Assembly: GCA_023459355.1 (NCBI GenBank)
Contig: JAEWUM010000009.1
Span: 1-64,000 of the forward strand
Source of the DNA: Bacteroidota bacterium
GTDB lineage: Bacteria > Bacteroidota > Bacteroidia > Bacteroidales > Paludibacteraceae
DNA: 64,000 nucleotides
Direction of reading: 5' to 3'
Part shown: in pieces, positions 7,031 to 14,819 of the stretch
Layout of the letters: each line of letters begins with the position of its first letter
Position numbering within the stretch: the stretch's first letter is position 1
Program-made: the position numbers and the translations under genes
Notes under the pieces: generated by a model
The model's input: only the letters and a program-made list of their open reading frames with translations
The model's database searches: none
What the model was told of the DNA's origin: nothing

Positions 7031-7253
7031 GCCGCGCAGCGGCGAGATGATTCATAACCGTATGCAAGGCGTTAGCCGCAGCTTACGGTATTAGTTACAC
7101 TCCTGAAGCTATAGCCCTGCAAGGGCGGGATGTGATAGACTTACAATTAATAATCCAGCCCTTGCAGGGCTGCTCACCATTTTTTATAGTCTTTATTCCG
7201 TAGGTTACGCTTCGCTACACCTACGGTTATGAATAATCTCGCCGCTGCGCGGC
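7031..7253. repeat. Nested inverted-repeat element between divergent genes
   Basis: The 506-bp gap between the aromatic-rich protein and prmA holds a mosaic of palindromes. The outer arms are 32 bases (7031-7062 and 7222-7253), starting gccgcgcagcggcgagat, and match at 31 of 32 positions. Inside lie perfect 14-base arms agccctgcaagggc (7113-7126) and its complement (7158-7171), and a CCGTAGG/CCTACGG hairpin (7198-7204, 7220-7226). It looks like a REP/BIME or MITE-type repeat; no coding potential. The remaining bases (6871-7030, 7254-7322) show nothing notable. Confidence 0.85.
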
Positions 7254-7322
7254 TTAGCAAAATAATGCAACTTATTAAACGCAAAAAATATTATTACCAG
7301 AAACTTATTAAACAAATTAGCG

Positions 7323-7330
7323 TACTTTTG
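7323..7330 (+). promoter_or_regulatory. Putative -7 box for prmA
   Basis: TACTTTTG fits TAnnTTTG and ends 31 bases before the prmA ATG. No clear TTTG box at 19-21 bases upstream. Confidence 0.4.
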
Positions 7331-7361
7331 TATGCAAAACTAATAATTAAATGGAATAACC

Positions 7362-8204
7362 ATGAATTATCTCGAATTTAAACTGAATTTTTTACCTGAT
7401 GAAGACTATGTTGCCGATTTATTGGCTGCCGAACTGGGCAAAATCGGATTTGAAAGTTTTGAAAGAACAGAGGAGGGACTTACTGCCTTTATTGATCAGC
7501 GTTCTTTCAATGAAACTGATTTTTCAAATCTGCTGAATGGTTTTGAATATGCTGAGCGTATTCGGTTTGAAACCCGTGAGATTGAACAGGTCAACTGGAA
7601 CGAGGAATGGGAAAAACATTTCTTCGAACCGATTATTATTGGGGATGAATGTTTGATTCACAGCTCATTTCATAAGAATCTACCTGTCGCGAAGTACGAT
7701 ATCGTGATTGATCCTAAAATGTCATTTGGAACAGGACATCATGAAACTACCAGCCTGATGATTGGTGAAATCCTGCAGATGGACCTGCATGGGAAGACGG
7801 TTCTTGACATGGGATGTGGTACTGCTGTATTGGCAATACTGGCTGCTATGAAAGGGGCTAAGCATGTGACTGCAATCGATATTGATACCTGGTGTGTCGA
7901 AAATTCAATCGAGAATATTCATAAAAACAACGTACCTGAAATTGAAGTACTGCTTGGCGATGCGGATTCTTTATCGGGAAAATCTTTTCATATCATCATC
8001 GCCAATATCAACCGCAATATCTTATTAAATGACATAAAAAAATACGCCGCCTGTTTGGGGGCAAGCGACGCGTTGTATATGAGTGGTTTCTATGTCGAAG
8101 ATATTCCGGTAATTGAGCAGGAAGCTGCTAAGTATCATTTTACCCTGGAATCCTATAAAGAGAAAAACAACTGGGCGGTTGTAAAAATGACTAAAACGCG
8201 GTAA
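7362..8204 (+). CDS. prmA: Ribosomal protein L11 methyltransferase
   Basis: 280 residues, normal for the family. PrmA uses S-adenosylmethionine to methylate ribosomal protein L11. Seen in order: an N-terminal substrate-recognition domain with NWNEEWEKHFFEP (about 79-91), the family signature MSFGTGHHETTSLM (about 120-133), the SAM-binding loop VLDMGCGTAVLAILAA (about 146-161), and the catalytic-region motif IANINRNILL. It is monocistronic on the plus strand, and its last 14 bases overlap the 3' end of the convergent korC gene. Confidence 0.95.
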   Translation: MNYLEFKLNFLPDEDYVADLLAAELGKIGFESFERTEEGLTAFIDQRSFNETDFSNLLNGFEYAERIRFETREIEQVNWNEEWEKHFFEPIIIGDECLIHSSFHKNLPVAKYDIVIDPKMSFGTGHHETTSLMIGEILQMDLHGKTVLDMGCGTAVLAILAAMKGAKHVTAIDIDTWCVENSIENIHKNNVPEIEVLLGDADSLSGKSFHIIIANINRNILLNDIKKYAACLGASDALYMSGFYVEDIPVIEQEAAKYHFTLESYKEKNNWAVVKMTKTR

Positions 8205-8733
8205 TCAAATCCATACCGGCATGAATGGCTTTTTCATTCATGGGTAACAAATGATGGTGCCGCGATGGCAATGTCTTTTTTAGTCCGGATAATACGTTTT
8301 GAATTTCAACTATCGGCCTTACTTTTAATAATCCACCCAGAATAATCATGTTGATGGTTTTGGTTGCATTATTGGCATAGGCATATTCGGTAGCATCTAT
8401 TCTGTAAATATTGATGTCTTTCCTGACCGGGAATGTTTTCATCCCGTTTCCATCGAAAATCAATGTTCCTCCCGGTTTTACAAGCTTTTCGAACCTGTCG
8501 AGAGAGGGCTGATTCAGGACAATGGCGGTGTCGTAAGTATTTAGTACCGGCGAACTGATTCTTTCGTCGCTGAGAATCACGGTAACATTGGCTGTACCTC
8601 CGCGCTGTTCAGGACCATAAGAGGGCATCCAGCTGACTTCTTTTCCCTGTACCAATCCCGAATATGCCAGGATTTTTCCCATGGATAGTACACCTTGTCC
8701 GCCAAATCCGGCTATAATGATTTCTTCTGTCAT
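8191..8733 (-). CDS. korC: 2-oxoacid:ferredoxin oxidoreductase, gamma subunit
   Basis: 180 residues with the gamma-subunit signature: IIAGFGGQGVLSMGK at the N-terminus and SYGPEQRGGTANVTV (about 38-52). In this enzyme class the gamma domain carries part of the coenzyme A / subunit interface while TPP and Fe-S clusters sit on other subunits. It is the last gene of a delta-alpha-beta-gamma operon, separated from beta by 84 bases that contain a heptamer tandem repeat. The substrate may be 2-oxoglutarate (kor) or branched-chain 2-oxoacids (vor); sequence alone does not decide. Confidence 0.85.
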   Translation of the reverse strand: MTEEIIIAGFGGQGVLSMGKILAYSGLVQGKEVSWMPSYGPEQRGGTANVTVILSDERISSPVLNTYDTAIVLNQPSLDRFEKLVKPGGTLIFDGNGMKTFPVRKDINIYRIDATEYAYANNATKTINMIILGGLLKVRPIVEIQNVLSGLKKTLPSRHHHLLPMNEKAIHAGMDLITAF

Positions 8734-8780
8734 TTTAATTTCATTAAATTAATTTGTAATTGTGTTGGTACCGGTTAATT

Positions 8781-8815
8781 AACCACTAACCACTAACCAC
8801 TATCCACTAACCACT
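8781..8815. repeat. Heptamer tandem repeat (aaccact x5) between korB and korC
   Basis: Five consecutive 7-bp units (8781, 8788, 8795, 8802, 8809); four are aaccact and one is atccact. On the coding (minus) strand they read agtggtt and begin right after the korB stop codon. The same heptamer, two units, directly follows the stop codon of the carboxyltransferase gene at 16354-16367. Confidence 0.85.
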
Positions 8816-8817
8816 AA

Positions 8818-9579
8818 CTAAACGTCTTTCAAATCTCCCAAAGGATACATTGGAAACATATTTTCTACCATCCAGTCGTTTGATTCTGCCGGTGTCATTC
8901 TCCATCCTGAACTACAGGTCGATACAACTTCAACGATGGAAGTTCCCTTGTTTTGCATGGAATTCTCCAACGCTTTTTGAATGGCCTTTTTGGCTTTTCT
9001 TACAGCAGCAACGGTATGCACGCTTTGTCGGGTTACATAGCAAACGCCATCCAATTGGGCAAGCAGTTTCGACATGTCGAGCGGGTGACCGCCAGTCGGC
9101 AATTCTCTTCCCTTGGGAGAGGTGGTTGATTTCATGCCGATCAGGGTAGTGGGGGCCATTTGTCCGCCAGTCATACCATAAATTCCATTGTTGATGTAGA
9201 TGATGGTGATATTTTCTCCCCGGTTACAGGCATGTATGGTTTCCGCGGTGCCAATGGCAGCCAAATCTCCATCTCCCTGGTAAGTAAATACATAACGATC
9301 GGGAAGTAGCCTTTTAATGGCTGTTGCCACCGCCGGCGCTCTTCCATGGGCGGCCTGTTGCCAGTCTATATCAAGATATTTATAGGCGAAAACGGCACAA
9401 CCAACCGGAGCCACACCAATCGTTTTATCCTGAATATCCATTTCCTGGATAATTTCACCCAGAATTTTATGTACCACACCATGACTGCAACCCGGGCAAT
9501 AGTGCATCGGCACATCATTCATGACGGTTGTCTTCTCGTATACGAGATTTTCCGGGTTTATGATATCACATACATTCAT
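8818..9579 (-). CDS. korB: 2-oxoacid:ferredoxin oxidoreductase, beta (TPP-binding) subunit
   Basis: 253 residues. The TPP-binding fold is shown by HYCPGCSHGVVHK (about 27-39), the Mg-TPP motif GDGDLAAIGTAETIHAC and NNGIYGMTGGQMAPTT. The enzyme oxidatively decarboxylates a 2-oxoacid to its acyl-CoA, passing electrons to ferredoxin; in anaerobic Bacteroidota it may also run in the reductive carboxylating direction. The start overlaps the alpha gene's stop (9576-9579), showing translational coupling. Confidence 0.9.
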   Translation of the reverse strand: MNVCDIINPENLVYEKTTVMNDVPMHYCPGCSHGVVHKILGEIIQEMDIQDKTIGVAPVGCAVFAYKYLDIDWQQAAHGRAPAVATAIKRLLPDRYVFTYQGDGDLAAIGTAETIHACNRGENITIIYINNGIYGMTGGQMAPTTLIGMKSTTSPKGRELPTGGHPLDMSKLLAQLDGVCYVTRQSVHTVAAVRKAKKAIQKALENSMQNKGTSIVEVVSTCSSGWRMTPAESNDWMVENMFPMYPLGDLKDV

Positions 9580-10664
9580 AATAGTTTTGTTTTTAGTGCA
9601 TGAAGAACTTCATCCGGAGAAGGAACGATTCCTCCCATACGACCGTAAAATTCTACCGGTACTTTTCCGGATACGGCAAGTCTGACATCTTCAACCATCT
9701 GACCAGCGCTCATTTCAATGGAAATAAAGCCTTTAACCCTGGTTGCTAACTCTTTAATAATCTTCTTGGGAAAAGGAAATAATGTTATCGGACGAATCAA
9801 GCCCGCTTTAATTCCTTCTGCACGGGCTAATTCAACGGCTTTCTGACAAACACGCGCCATGGTTCCGAATGCAACAAATACATAATCGGCATCTTCACAC
9901 GCAATTTGTTCAAACCGGACTTCGTTTTCTTCCATGTCACGATATCGTGCCTGTAAGCGCTGGTTTATCCGCTCCATCTCTTCACTTTGTAATTCTAACG
10001 AAGAAATATAATTTGGCTTGCGGTCTTTCGTTTTCCCTAAAGTTGACCAGGGATACCGGGCCCGAATTTCTTCCTCGGTTAACCTGGGCTGAAAGGGTGG
10101 GAGTAATACCTTCTCCATCATCTGGCCGATAATGCCATCCGCCAACACCATCGCGGGAGTCAGGTATTTGAATGCAAGCTCGAATGCCAACACGGTAAAA
10201 TCTGCCATTTCCTGTACAGAGGCAGGCGCCAGTACCGGCATTTTATAATCTCCGTGTCCACCGCCTTTAACTGATTGAAAATAATCGGCCTGACTGGGCT
10301 GAATGGTTCCCAGACCGGGACCTCCACGCATCACATTCACGATAACACCGGGCAATTCAGCTCCGGCCATATACGAAATTCCTTCTTGTTTCAAACTTAC
10401 ACCCGGACTGGAAGATGATGTCATGGCTTTTTTACCACAACCGGCAGCTCCATATACCATGTTAATGGCTGCAACTTCACTTTCAGCCTGTAGTACAATC
10501 ATGCCTGTTGTATCCCAGGGTTCCTGCTCCATCAATGTTTCCAGTATTTCCGACTGTGGTGTTATCGGGTAACCAAAATAGGCATCACATCCGCACCGTA
10601 TGGCTGCATGGGCAATGGCTTCATTGCCTTTCATAAGGGTGACCTCTTCTTTATGCTTTGTCAT
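9576..10664 (-). CDS. korA: 2-oxoacid:ferredoxin oxidoreductase, alpha subunit
   Basis: 362 residues, the size of VorB/KorA-type alpha subunits. It has the pyrimidine-binding domain start LMKGNEAIAHAAIRCGCDAY followed by FGYPITPQSEI, and GGPGLGTIQPSQADYF further on; a C-terminal domain II (about 255-362) contains IRPITLFPFPKK. It pairs with the beta subunit to hold TPP. Overlaps the ferredoxin gene upstream by four bases and the beta gene downstream by four. Alternative naming as vorB is equally reasonable. Confidence 0.9.
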   Translation of the reverse strand: MTKHKEEVTLMKGNEAIAHAAIRCGCDAYFGYPITPQSEILETLMEQEPWDTTGMIVLQAESEVAAINMVYGAAGCGKKAMTSSSSPGVSLKQEGISYMAGAELPGVIVNVMRGGPGLGTIQPSQADYFQSVKGGGHGDYKMPVLAPASVQEMADFTVLAFELAFKYLTPAMVLADGIIGQMMEKVLLPPFQPRLTEEEIRARYPWSTLGKTKDRKPNYISSLELQSEEMERINQRLQARYRDMEENEVRFEQIACEDADYVFVAFGTMARVCQKAVELARAEGIKAGLIRPITLFPFPKKIIKELATRVKGFISIEMSAGQMVEDVRLAVSGKVPVEFYGRMGGIVPSPDEVLHALKTKLL

Positions 10665-10885
10665 AATCTTACTTTATAGACCGTTATACATGCATCCGGA
10701 CAAACCTGTGCACAGGCAGCACAGCCAATACAAGAGTCCGGATTATCCATGAATGAAAAATTGTATCCTTTGGTGTTTGCATCATTTGATAGGGCCAACA
10801 CGTCGGTCGGACATGCAACCACGCATAGATCACAACCCTTGCATCTTTCGGTATTTACAACTATTGCTCCTTTGAATTTTGCCAT
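10661..10885 (-). CDS. korD: 2-oxoacid:ferredoxin oxidoreductase, delta (2[4Fe-4S] ferredoxin-like) subunit
   Basis: 74 residues containing two complete 4Fe-4S motifs, CKGCDLCVVACP and CIGCAACAQVCP. As the delta subunit it relays electrons from the TPP-bound intermediate to external ferredoxin. It is the first gene of the operon; the following alpha gene overlaps by four bases. The 210 bases upstream (10886-11095) hold a TTTCTTTG box on the minus strand but no better promoter, and nothing else that I can identify. Confidence 0.9.
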   Translation of the reverse strand: MAKFKGAIVVNTERCKGCDLCVVACPTDVLALSNDANTKGYNFSFMDNPDSCIGCAACAQVCPDACITVYKVRL

Positions 10886-11095
10886 ATTATAATAACATTT
10901 TCAGGCTGTTTTTAGTTTGTGATTTTAAAAAATCGAATGCAAAGAAAAATAATATATCGTTAGCAAGAAAAAAAACGGGAATATTGTGCTTATTCTGGGA
11001 TTTTATACCCTAATCTGGGACGAAATTTCAAAATAAGGGATGAATATTTGTTTTTTATCCTCCTGGTTGATTTGAATTAGACCTCATTTTATCTG

Positions 11096-13975
11096 TTATC
11101 TGTTACATATCGTTTTAAAATCACAGTAGGTGCATGCCTCTATCGAATTTGTCTGTACAAAAGGAACTTCAGGGTCAAATAGCTCTTCCACACAAGTCCT
11201 TAAGCCGGAAATAAATTCAGTTTCATAATCTGCATAATTTTCAACCGGAATGGATGTATTTTTTGCCGGTTTATAAAGTATCTGATTTGAAAACTGTTCG
11301 TTGAAAATCTGTTTGGTATAAACTATGCCGGGCATAATGACACCGTGTTTTGACTCCTTTTTATATAAAAATCCATACAGGAAGGTTTGAAGTACATGCG
11401 ATGCCTGTTTCTTTGGATCCTGATGATGCGCAAATAAATCATTCCAGGACCTGAATTCCAGTGATCCGGCTCCTGTCTTGTAATCCAGAATTCTCACAAC
11501 TCCATCTTTTGCATCAACCCGGTCGATGATGCCTTTTATTTTTACGGTACCAAACCTGGTTGGCAGATGTTCTTTACATTTTCTTTCACCTTCAATATAA
11601 TCAAATGGTGTATTCAACTTATCGTTTTCCAGCACTCCACATACATATTTCAATATAACCCTTGCAATGAGCAGGTTATTTCCAGTCAGTTCAACTGTAC
11701 TTCCTTTAGGTTGTTTGTAATAATGATAAGCAAACGCCTGACTGATTAGCCTGTTTATATGAACTTCATTTTTTATTAAAGCTTCTAAAATTTCCGTTGT
11801 AACAGTACGACCGGCATATTGATCATACAGTTTATGCATGACCTCATGAAAAATGCTCCCGAAAACATTCATTTCCATGTCTTCAGAAACCTCATCAACC
11901 GGTTGAATCTGTTCAATATAAGTAAAATAAAACTGCAACGGGCATTTGATGTAGGTGTTGATACTGCTCGCGGACAGATGTGTATCTGCTTCGGATAAAT
12001 CAAAAAAAGGTTTGAGTTTTTCCAGTATTTGATTTGCCTTTTCAATACGAATAACTTCAGGTGTTTTTATACTTACATCATACGTAATCTTTTTTTCTTT
12101 AATATTAAGGTTGTAATGGTATTTCAGTTGCTGATAAAACCGGCTGACTTCTCCCGTACTTCCATTGTCGATGCGGGAATCAAAAAGCAGGTGTATTTTC
12201 CTGGCCCTGTGAATCAATCTGTAGAAATTATACGATGTAATCGCGTCCTGATGTTCGTAAGTCGGCAAATTAAATCCTTTTCTTAAATGATAAGGAATGA
12301 AACTGTTAGCATAACCTTTTTTAGGGAAAATACCTTCATTAAATGAACTGATGATGATGTTTTCGAAGTCAAGTCCCCTTGTTTCTAACGCCCCGATAAT
12401 TTGTAACCCATCCAGCGGTTCTCCTACAAAGGGAATGCTGATGCCCTGGGTGAGTTGTTTGATCAGGCTGATGAGTGTTTCCAGCTTCATTTTCACTTCT
12501 GAAGCCTGTGATTTTAGAATCCCCGAAATCCGGTTAATCGTGATATAATATTGATATAAAAATCCCGACTCCATTTGATAATCAGCAGCTTTATCATGTA
12601 TCCTGTTCCATGAACTATAAAGTTTCCTGATTATTTCAAGTAAATAGGGCAGTAAATTGTCCGCATCAACATCCGGATTAAAAATCAGGTTTAATAACTC
12701 ATTTCGTTTCAGTGTTTTGGCATCAACATAAATCAGGTTCTTTTTCACCATTTCATCGTGAATCAGGCCGACCACATCGCCACAAATCAACACAACAAAC
12801 TGATGATTAATGATATTGGCAACACTCAGGTGATAGAACTTTGAAGTTCCGTCTATCGTTCTTTTTCTTTTATGTAATTCGAAAATATGATCTATAAGTC
12901 CGGCTACCGGCGTAAGTTGCAATGGATAACCCATTGTTACATTTATCTTGGCAATGGTATCCGGAATTGAGTGCAACACAGGTAATAAAAGGTTCTCATC
13001 CGGAATGATTACAGCAGTTTTCAAATAGCTTTGTGCGTGTGCTTCGGGATACAAATCCTTTAATATATGATAAATCTGCTTTGCCTGTCCGATATTGGAG
13101 GGAATCTCAGTCAGTTCAAATGCTTTGTCTTCAAGTCTTTCTGTTACTGAAGGTATCTCATATTCAGACTGAAACCGAAGGGTGTTTTCCTTATAAAACA
13201 AGGATGCGGGATTGTCGGGGTCTCTGAGTTCACTGGCTTCGTAATCCCAGTAAAAATCAGCCTGATTACGTTTCTGTAGAGCCGACATAAGAGCTTTCTC
13301 ACAAGGATTCAGCGCGTTAAATCCAATGAAAACAAACTTTTTATGATCAAACCATTCAACAGATTCATTTTGAACCAATTTTTCGGTTACTTGACGGGCA
13401 ATCATGCCTTCATACCCGGTATTTTCTTCCAGCAATTCTTTTCTGAATTGTGCATATACCGGATACAGGATTTCCCAGGTTGCCATGAAATGTTCCTGGG
13501 CTTTACTGTTGGCAACCGGTTCGAAATGTTGCCAGAAATGGCGGATTGCTTCTATCTGCTTTTCAGAAAAAACATCGAACAACTGATCGATTTCTTTTAA
13601 TTCGGTTATGTTCGTGAAAAGCTGTTTCGCATCGACCCTGTATTTGTCAACTTCATTAAAATCGGACAACAAGGTTTCGCCCCAAAAGACAAAAGCATCA
13701 AAACTTTCTTCAGCATGACTGATTGACTGGTAAATACGATACAAACGAAACAACATGCTCAGTCTATCAGCAAGCTGTAAACCGGAAGCCTGTACAAAAC
13801 AGTTGTCAATGGTTGTAATTTCGGGAGAAAATAAAGGGATATCCGTAATTTCAGCTAAGTATTGCTGAAAGAATAATCCGGCCCGCCGATTCGGAAATAC
13901 GAAGGTAAAAGTATTCAAATCATGGCGGTGATTATGATAATATGCTGTTGCTATGCGGTATAAAAATGAATTCAT
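11096..13975 (-). CDS. PD-(D/E)XK nuclease family protein, AddB-like
   Basis: 959 residues from the ATG at 13975. I prefer this start over an upstream in-frame one at 14071 because a promoter box lies at 14005-13998, inside the longer version. The N-terminal half resembles an inactivated UvrD-type helicase (FVFPNRRAGLFFQQYLAE near the start; LETRGLDFENIIISSFNEG in the middle). The C-terminus is a RecB-like nuclease: SINTYIKCPLQFYF, GIIDRVDAKDGVVRILDYKT, and ACTYCDFKTICNR, giving the four cysteines of an Fe-S 'iron staple' as in AddB. It probably acts in double-strand break processing; the AddA/RecB partner is not adjacent. Confidence 0.8.
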   Translation of the reverse strand: MNSFLYRIATAYYHNHRHDLNTFTFVFPNRRAGLFFQQYLAEITDIPLFSPEITTIDNCFVQASGLQLADRLSMLFRLYRIYQSISHAEESFDAFVFWGETLLSDFNEVDKYRVDAKQLFTNITELKEIDQLFDVFSEKQIEAIRHFWQHFEPVANSKAQEHFMATWEILYPVYAQFRKELLEENTGYEGMIARQVTEKLVQNESVEWFDHKKFVFIGFNALNPCEKALMSALQKRNQADFYWDYEASELRDPDNPASLFYKENTLRFQSEYEIPSVTERLEDKAFELTEIPSNIGQAKQIYHILKDLYPEAHAQSYLKTAVIIPDENLLLPVLHSIPDTIAKINVTMGYPLQLTPVAGLIDHIFELHKRKRTIDGTSKFYHLSVANIINHQFVVLICGDVVGLIHDEMVKKNLIYVDAKTLKRNELLNLIFNPDVDADNLLPYLLEIIRKLYSSWNRIHDKAADYQMESGFLYQYYITINRISGILKSQASEVKMKLETLISLIKQLTQGISIPFVGEPLDGLQIIGALETRGLDFENIIISSFNEGIFPKKGYANSFIPYHLRKGFNLPTYEHQDAITSYNFYRLIHRARKIHLLFDSRIDNGSTGEVSRFYQQLKYHYNLNIKEKKITYDVSIKTPEVIRIEKANQILEKLKPFFDLSEADTHLSASSINTYIKCPLQFYFTYIEQIQPVDEVSEDMEMNVFGSIFHEVMHKLYDQYAGRTVTTEILEALIKNEVHINRLISQAFAYHYYKQPKGSTVELTGNNLLIARVILKYVCGVLENDKLNTPFDYIEGERKCKEHLPTRFGTVKIKGIIDRVDAKDGVVRILDYKTGAGSLEFRSWNDLFAHHQDPKKQASHVLQTFLYGFLYKKESKHGVIMPGIVYTKQIFNEQFSNQILYKPAKNTSIPVENYADYETEFISGLRTCVEELFDPEVPFVQTNSIEACTYCDFKTICNR

Positions 13976-13997
13976 GCTGTTGTCATGGTTGATGTTG

Positions 13998-14005
13998 CAA
14001 ATGTA
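13998..14005 (-). promoter_or_regulatory. -7 box of the AddB-like gene
   Basis: Minus-strand TACATTTG is a perfect TAnnTTTG 23 bases upstream of the chosen ATG (13975). It supports the shorter protein because transcription would begin near 13990. Confidence 0.55.
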
Positions 14006-14093
14006 AGAAAAAAATATCCGTTTGAAATCTGTCTGATTAAAAATGTATATCTTAGCGGGCGGTTTAAACAAAAATATTTTAATTGATTATTAC

Positions 14094-14771
14094 ATGACAG
14101 GTACGATAGTTAATACAATTGCCGTGATTGGCGGTGGAGTGATTGGTATTTTACTAAAGAAAAGTATGCCGGAAAGAATTAAAACAATTTATTTTCAGGC
14201 AATTGGACTTTTTACATTGGCAATCGGTATTTCTATGGTGTGGGAACTGAAGCATATCCTGATCGTGGTTGTAAGTCTGGCGCTGGGTTCACTTACCGGT
14301 GAATGGTTGAATCTTGAATCAGGAGCAGATAAGATGAGTAATTATCTGAAATTAAAACTAAAAATCGGCAGCGAGAAGTTTACTGAAGGATTAATTACGT
14401 CCTTTTTGTTGTTTTGCATAGGTTCAATGACCATCTTAGGCGCCATACAGGAGGGTACAGGAGTTTCATCCGATTTATTATTCACCAAATCGCTGATGGA
14501 CTTCTTTTCGGCCATCATCCTGGCTTCAGCTTTTGGTGTTGGAGTAGCAGTATCGGCCATACCCTTGTTGCTGTTTCAGGGTTCATTAACACTATTGGCC
14601 ATGGGTGCATCGCAGTTTTTTACACCAGAAATCATACACGGACTCACCAATATAGGAGGAATTTTACTCATCGGTTTAGGCATTAATATTTTAGAAATAA
14701 AAAAATTAAGGATAATGAACATGTTGCCGTCATTATTGTTTGTTGTTATATTACTTTGGATATTTGCGTAG
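14094..14771 (+). CDS. DUF554 family integral membrane protein
   Basis: 225 residues from ATG 14094, chosen because DUF554 proteins begin with (M)xGTIVN; an in-frame ATG at 14043 would add 17 residues unlike the family. About seven hydrophobic segments are visible (GTIVNTIAVIGGGVIGILL; AIGLFTLAIGISMVW; ILIVVVSLALGSLTG; ITSFLLFCIGSMTILGAI; IILASAFGVGVAVSAIPLLL; GGILLIGLGINIL; LPSLLFVVILLWIF). The family (YdfK/YqgA type) is a membrane protein of unproven transport function. It is divergent from the AddB-like gene and ends 48 bases before the carboxylase operon. Confidence 0.85.
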   Translation: MTGTIVNTIAVIGGGVIGILLKKSMPERIKTIYFQAIGLFTLAIGISMVWELKHILIVVVSLALGSLTGEWLNLESGADKMSNYLKLKLKIGSEKFTEGLITSFLLFCIGSMTILGAIQEGTGVSSDLLFTKSLMDFFSAIILASAFGVGVAVSAIPLLLFQGSLTLLAMGASQFFTPEIIHGLTNIGGILLIGLGINILEIKKLRIMNMLPSLLFVVILLWIFA

Positions 14772-14795
14772 ATTTGCACAATTTTATTATTTTTG
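14763..14795 (+). promoter_or_regulatory. Promoter of the acyl-CoA carboxylase operon, overlapping a hairpin
   Basis: TTTG (14763-14766), a 21-base spacer, and TATTTTTG (14788-14795) form a good Bacteroidota promoter 24 bases upstream of the carboxyltransferase ATG. The -7 box overlaps a hairpin with arms TGCACAA (14775-14781) and TTGTGCA (14793-14799) followed by gtttt, which may also end DUF554 transcripts. Confidence 0.6.
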
Positions 14796-14819
14796 TGCAG
14801 TTTTAAACCCGATTGAAAT

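Noticed and set aside
8781..8815. CRISPR or regulatory iteron array between korB and korC
   Set aside because: Only 7-bp units and short total length; looks like slippage of a simple motif.
13976..14071. 32-residue N-terminal extension of the AddB-like protein
   Set aside because: A perfect -7 box lies within it, and conserved sequence begins at the later ATG.
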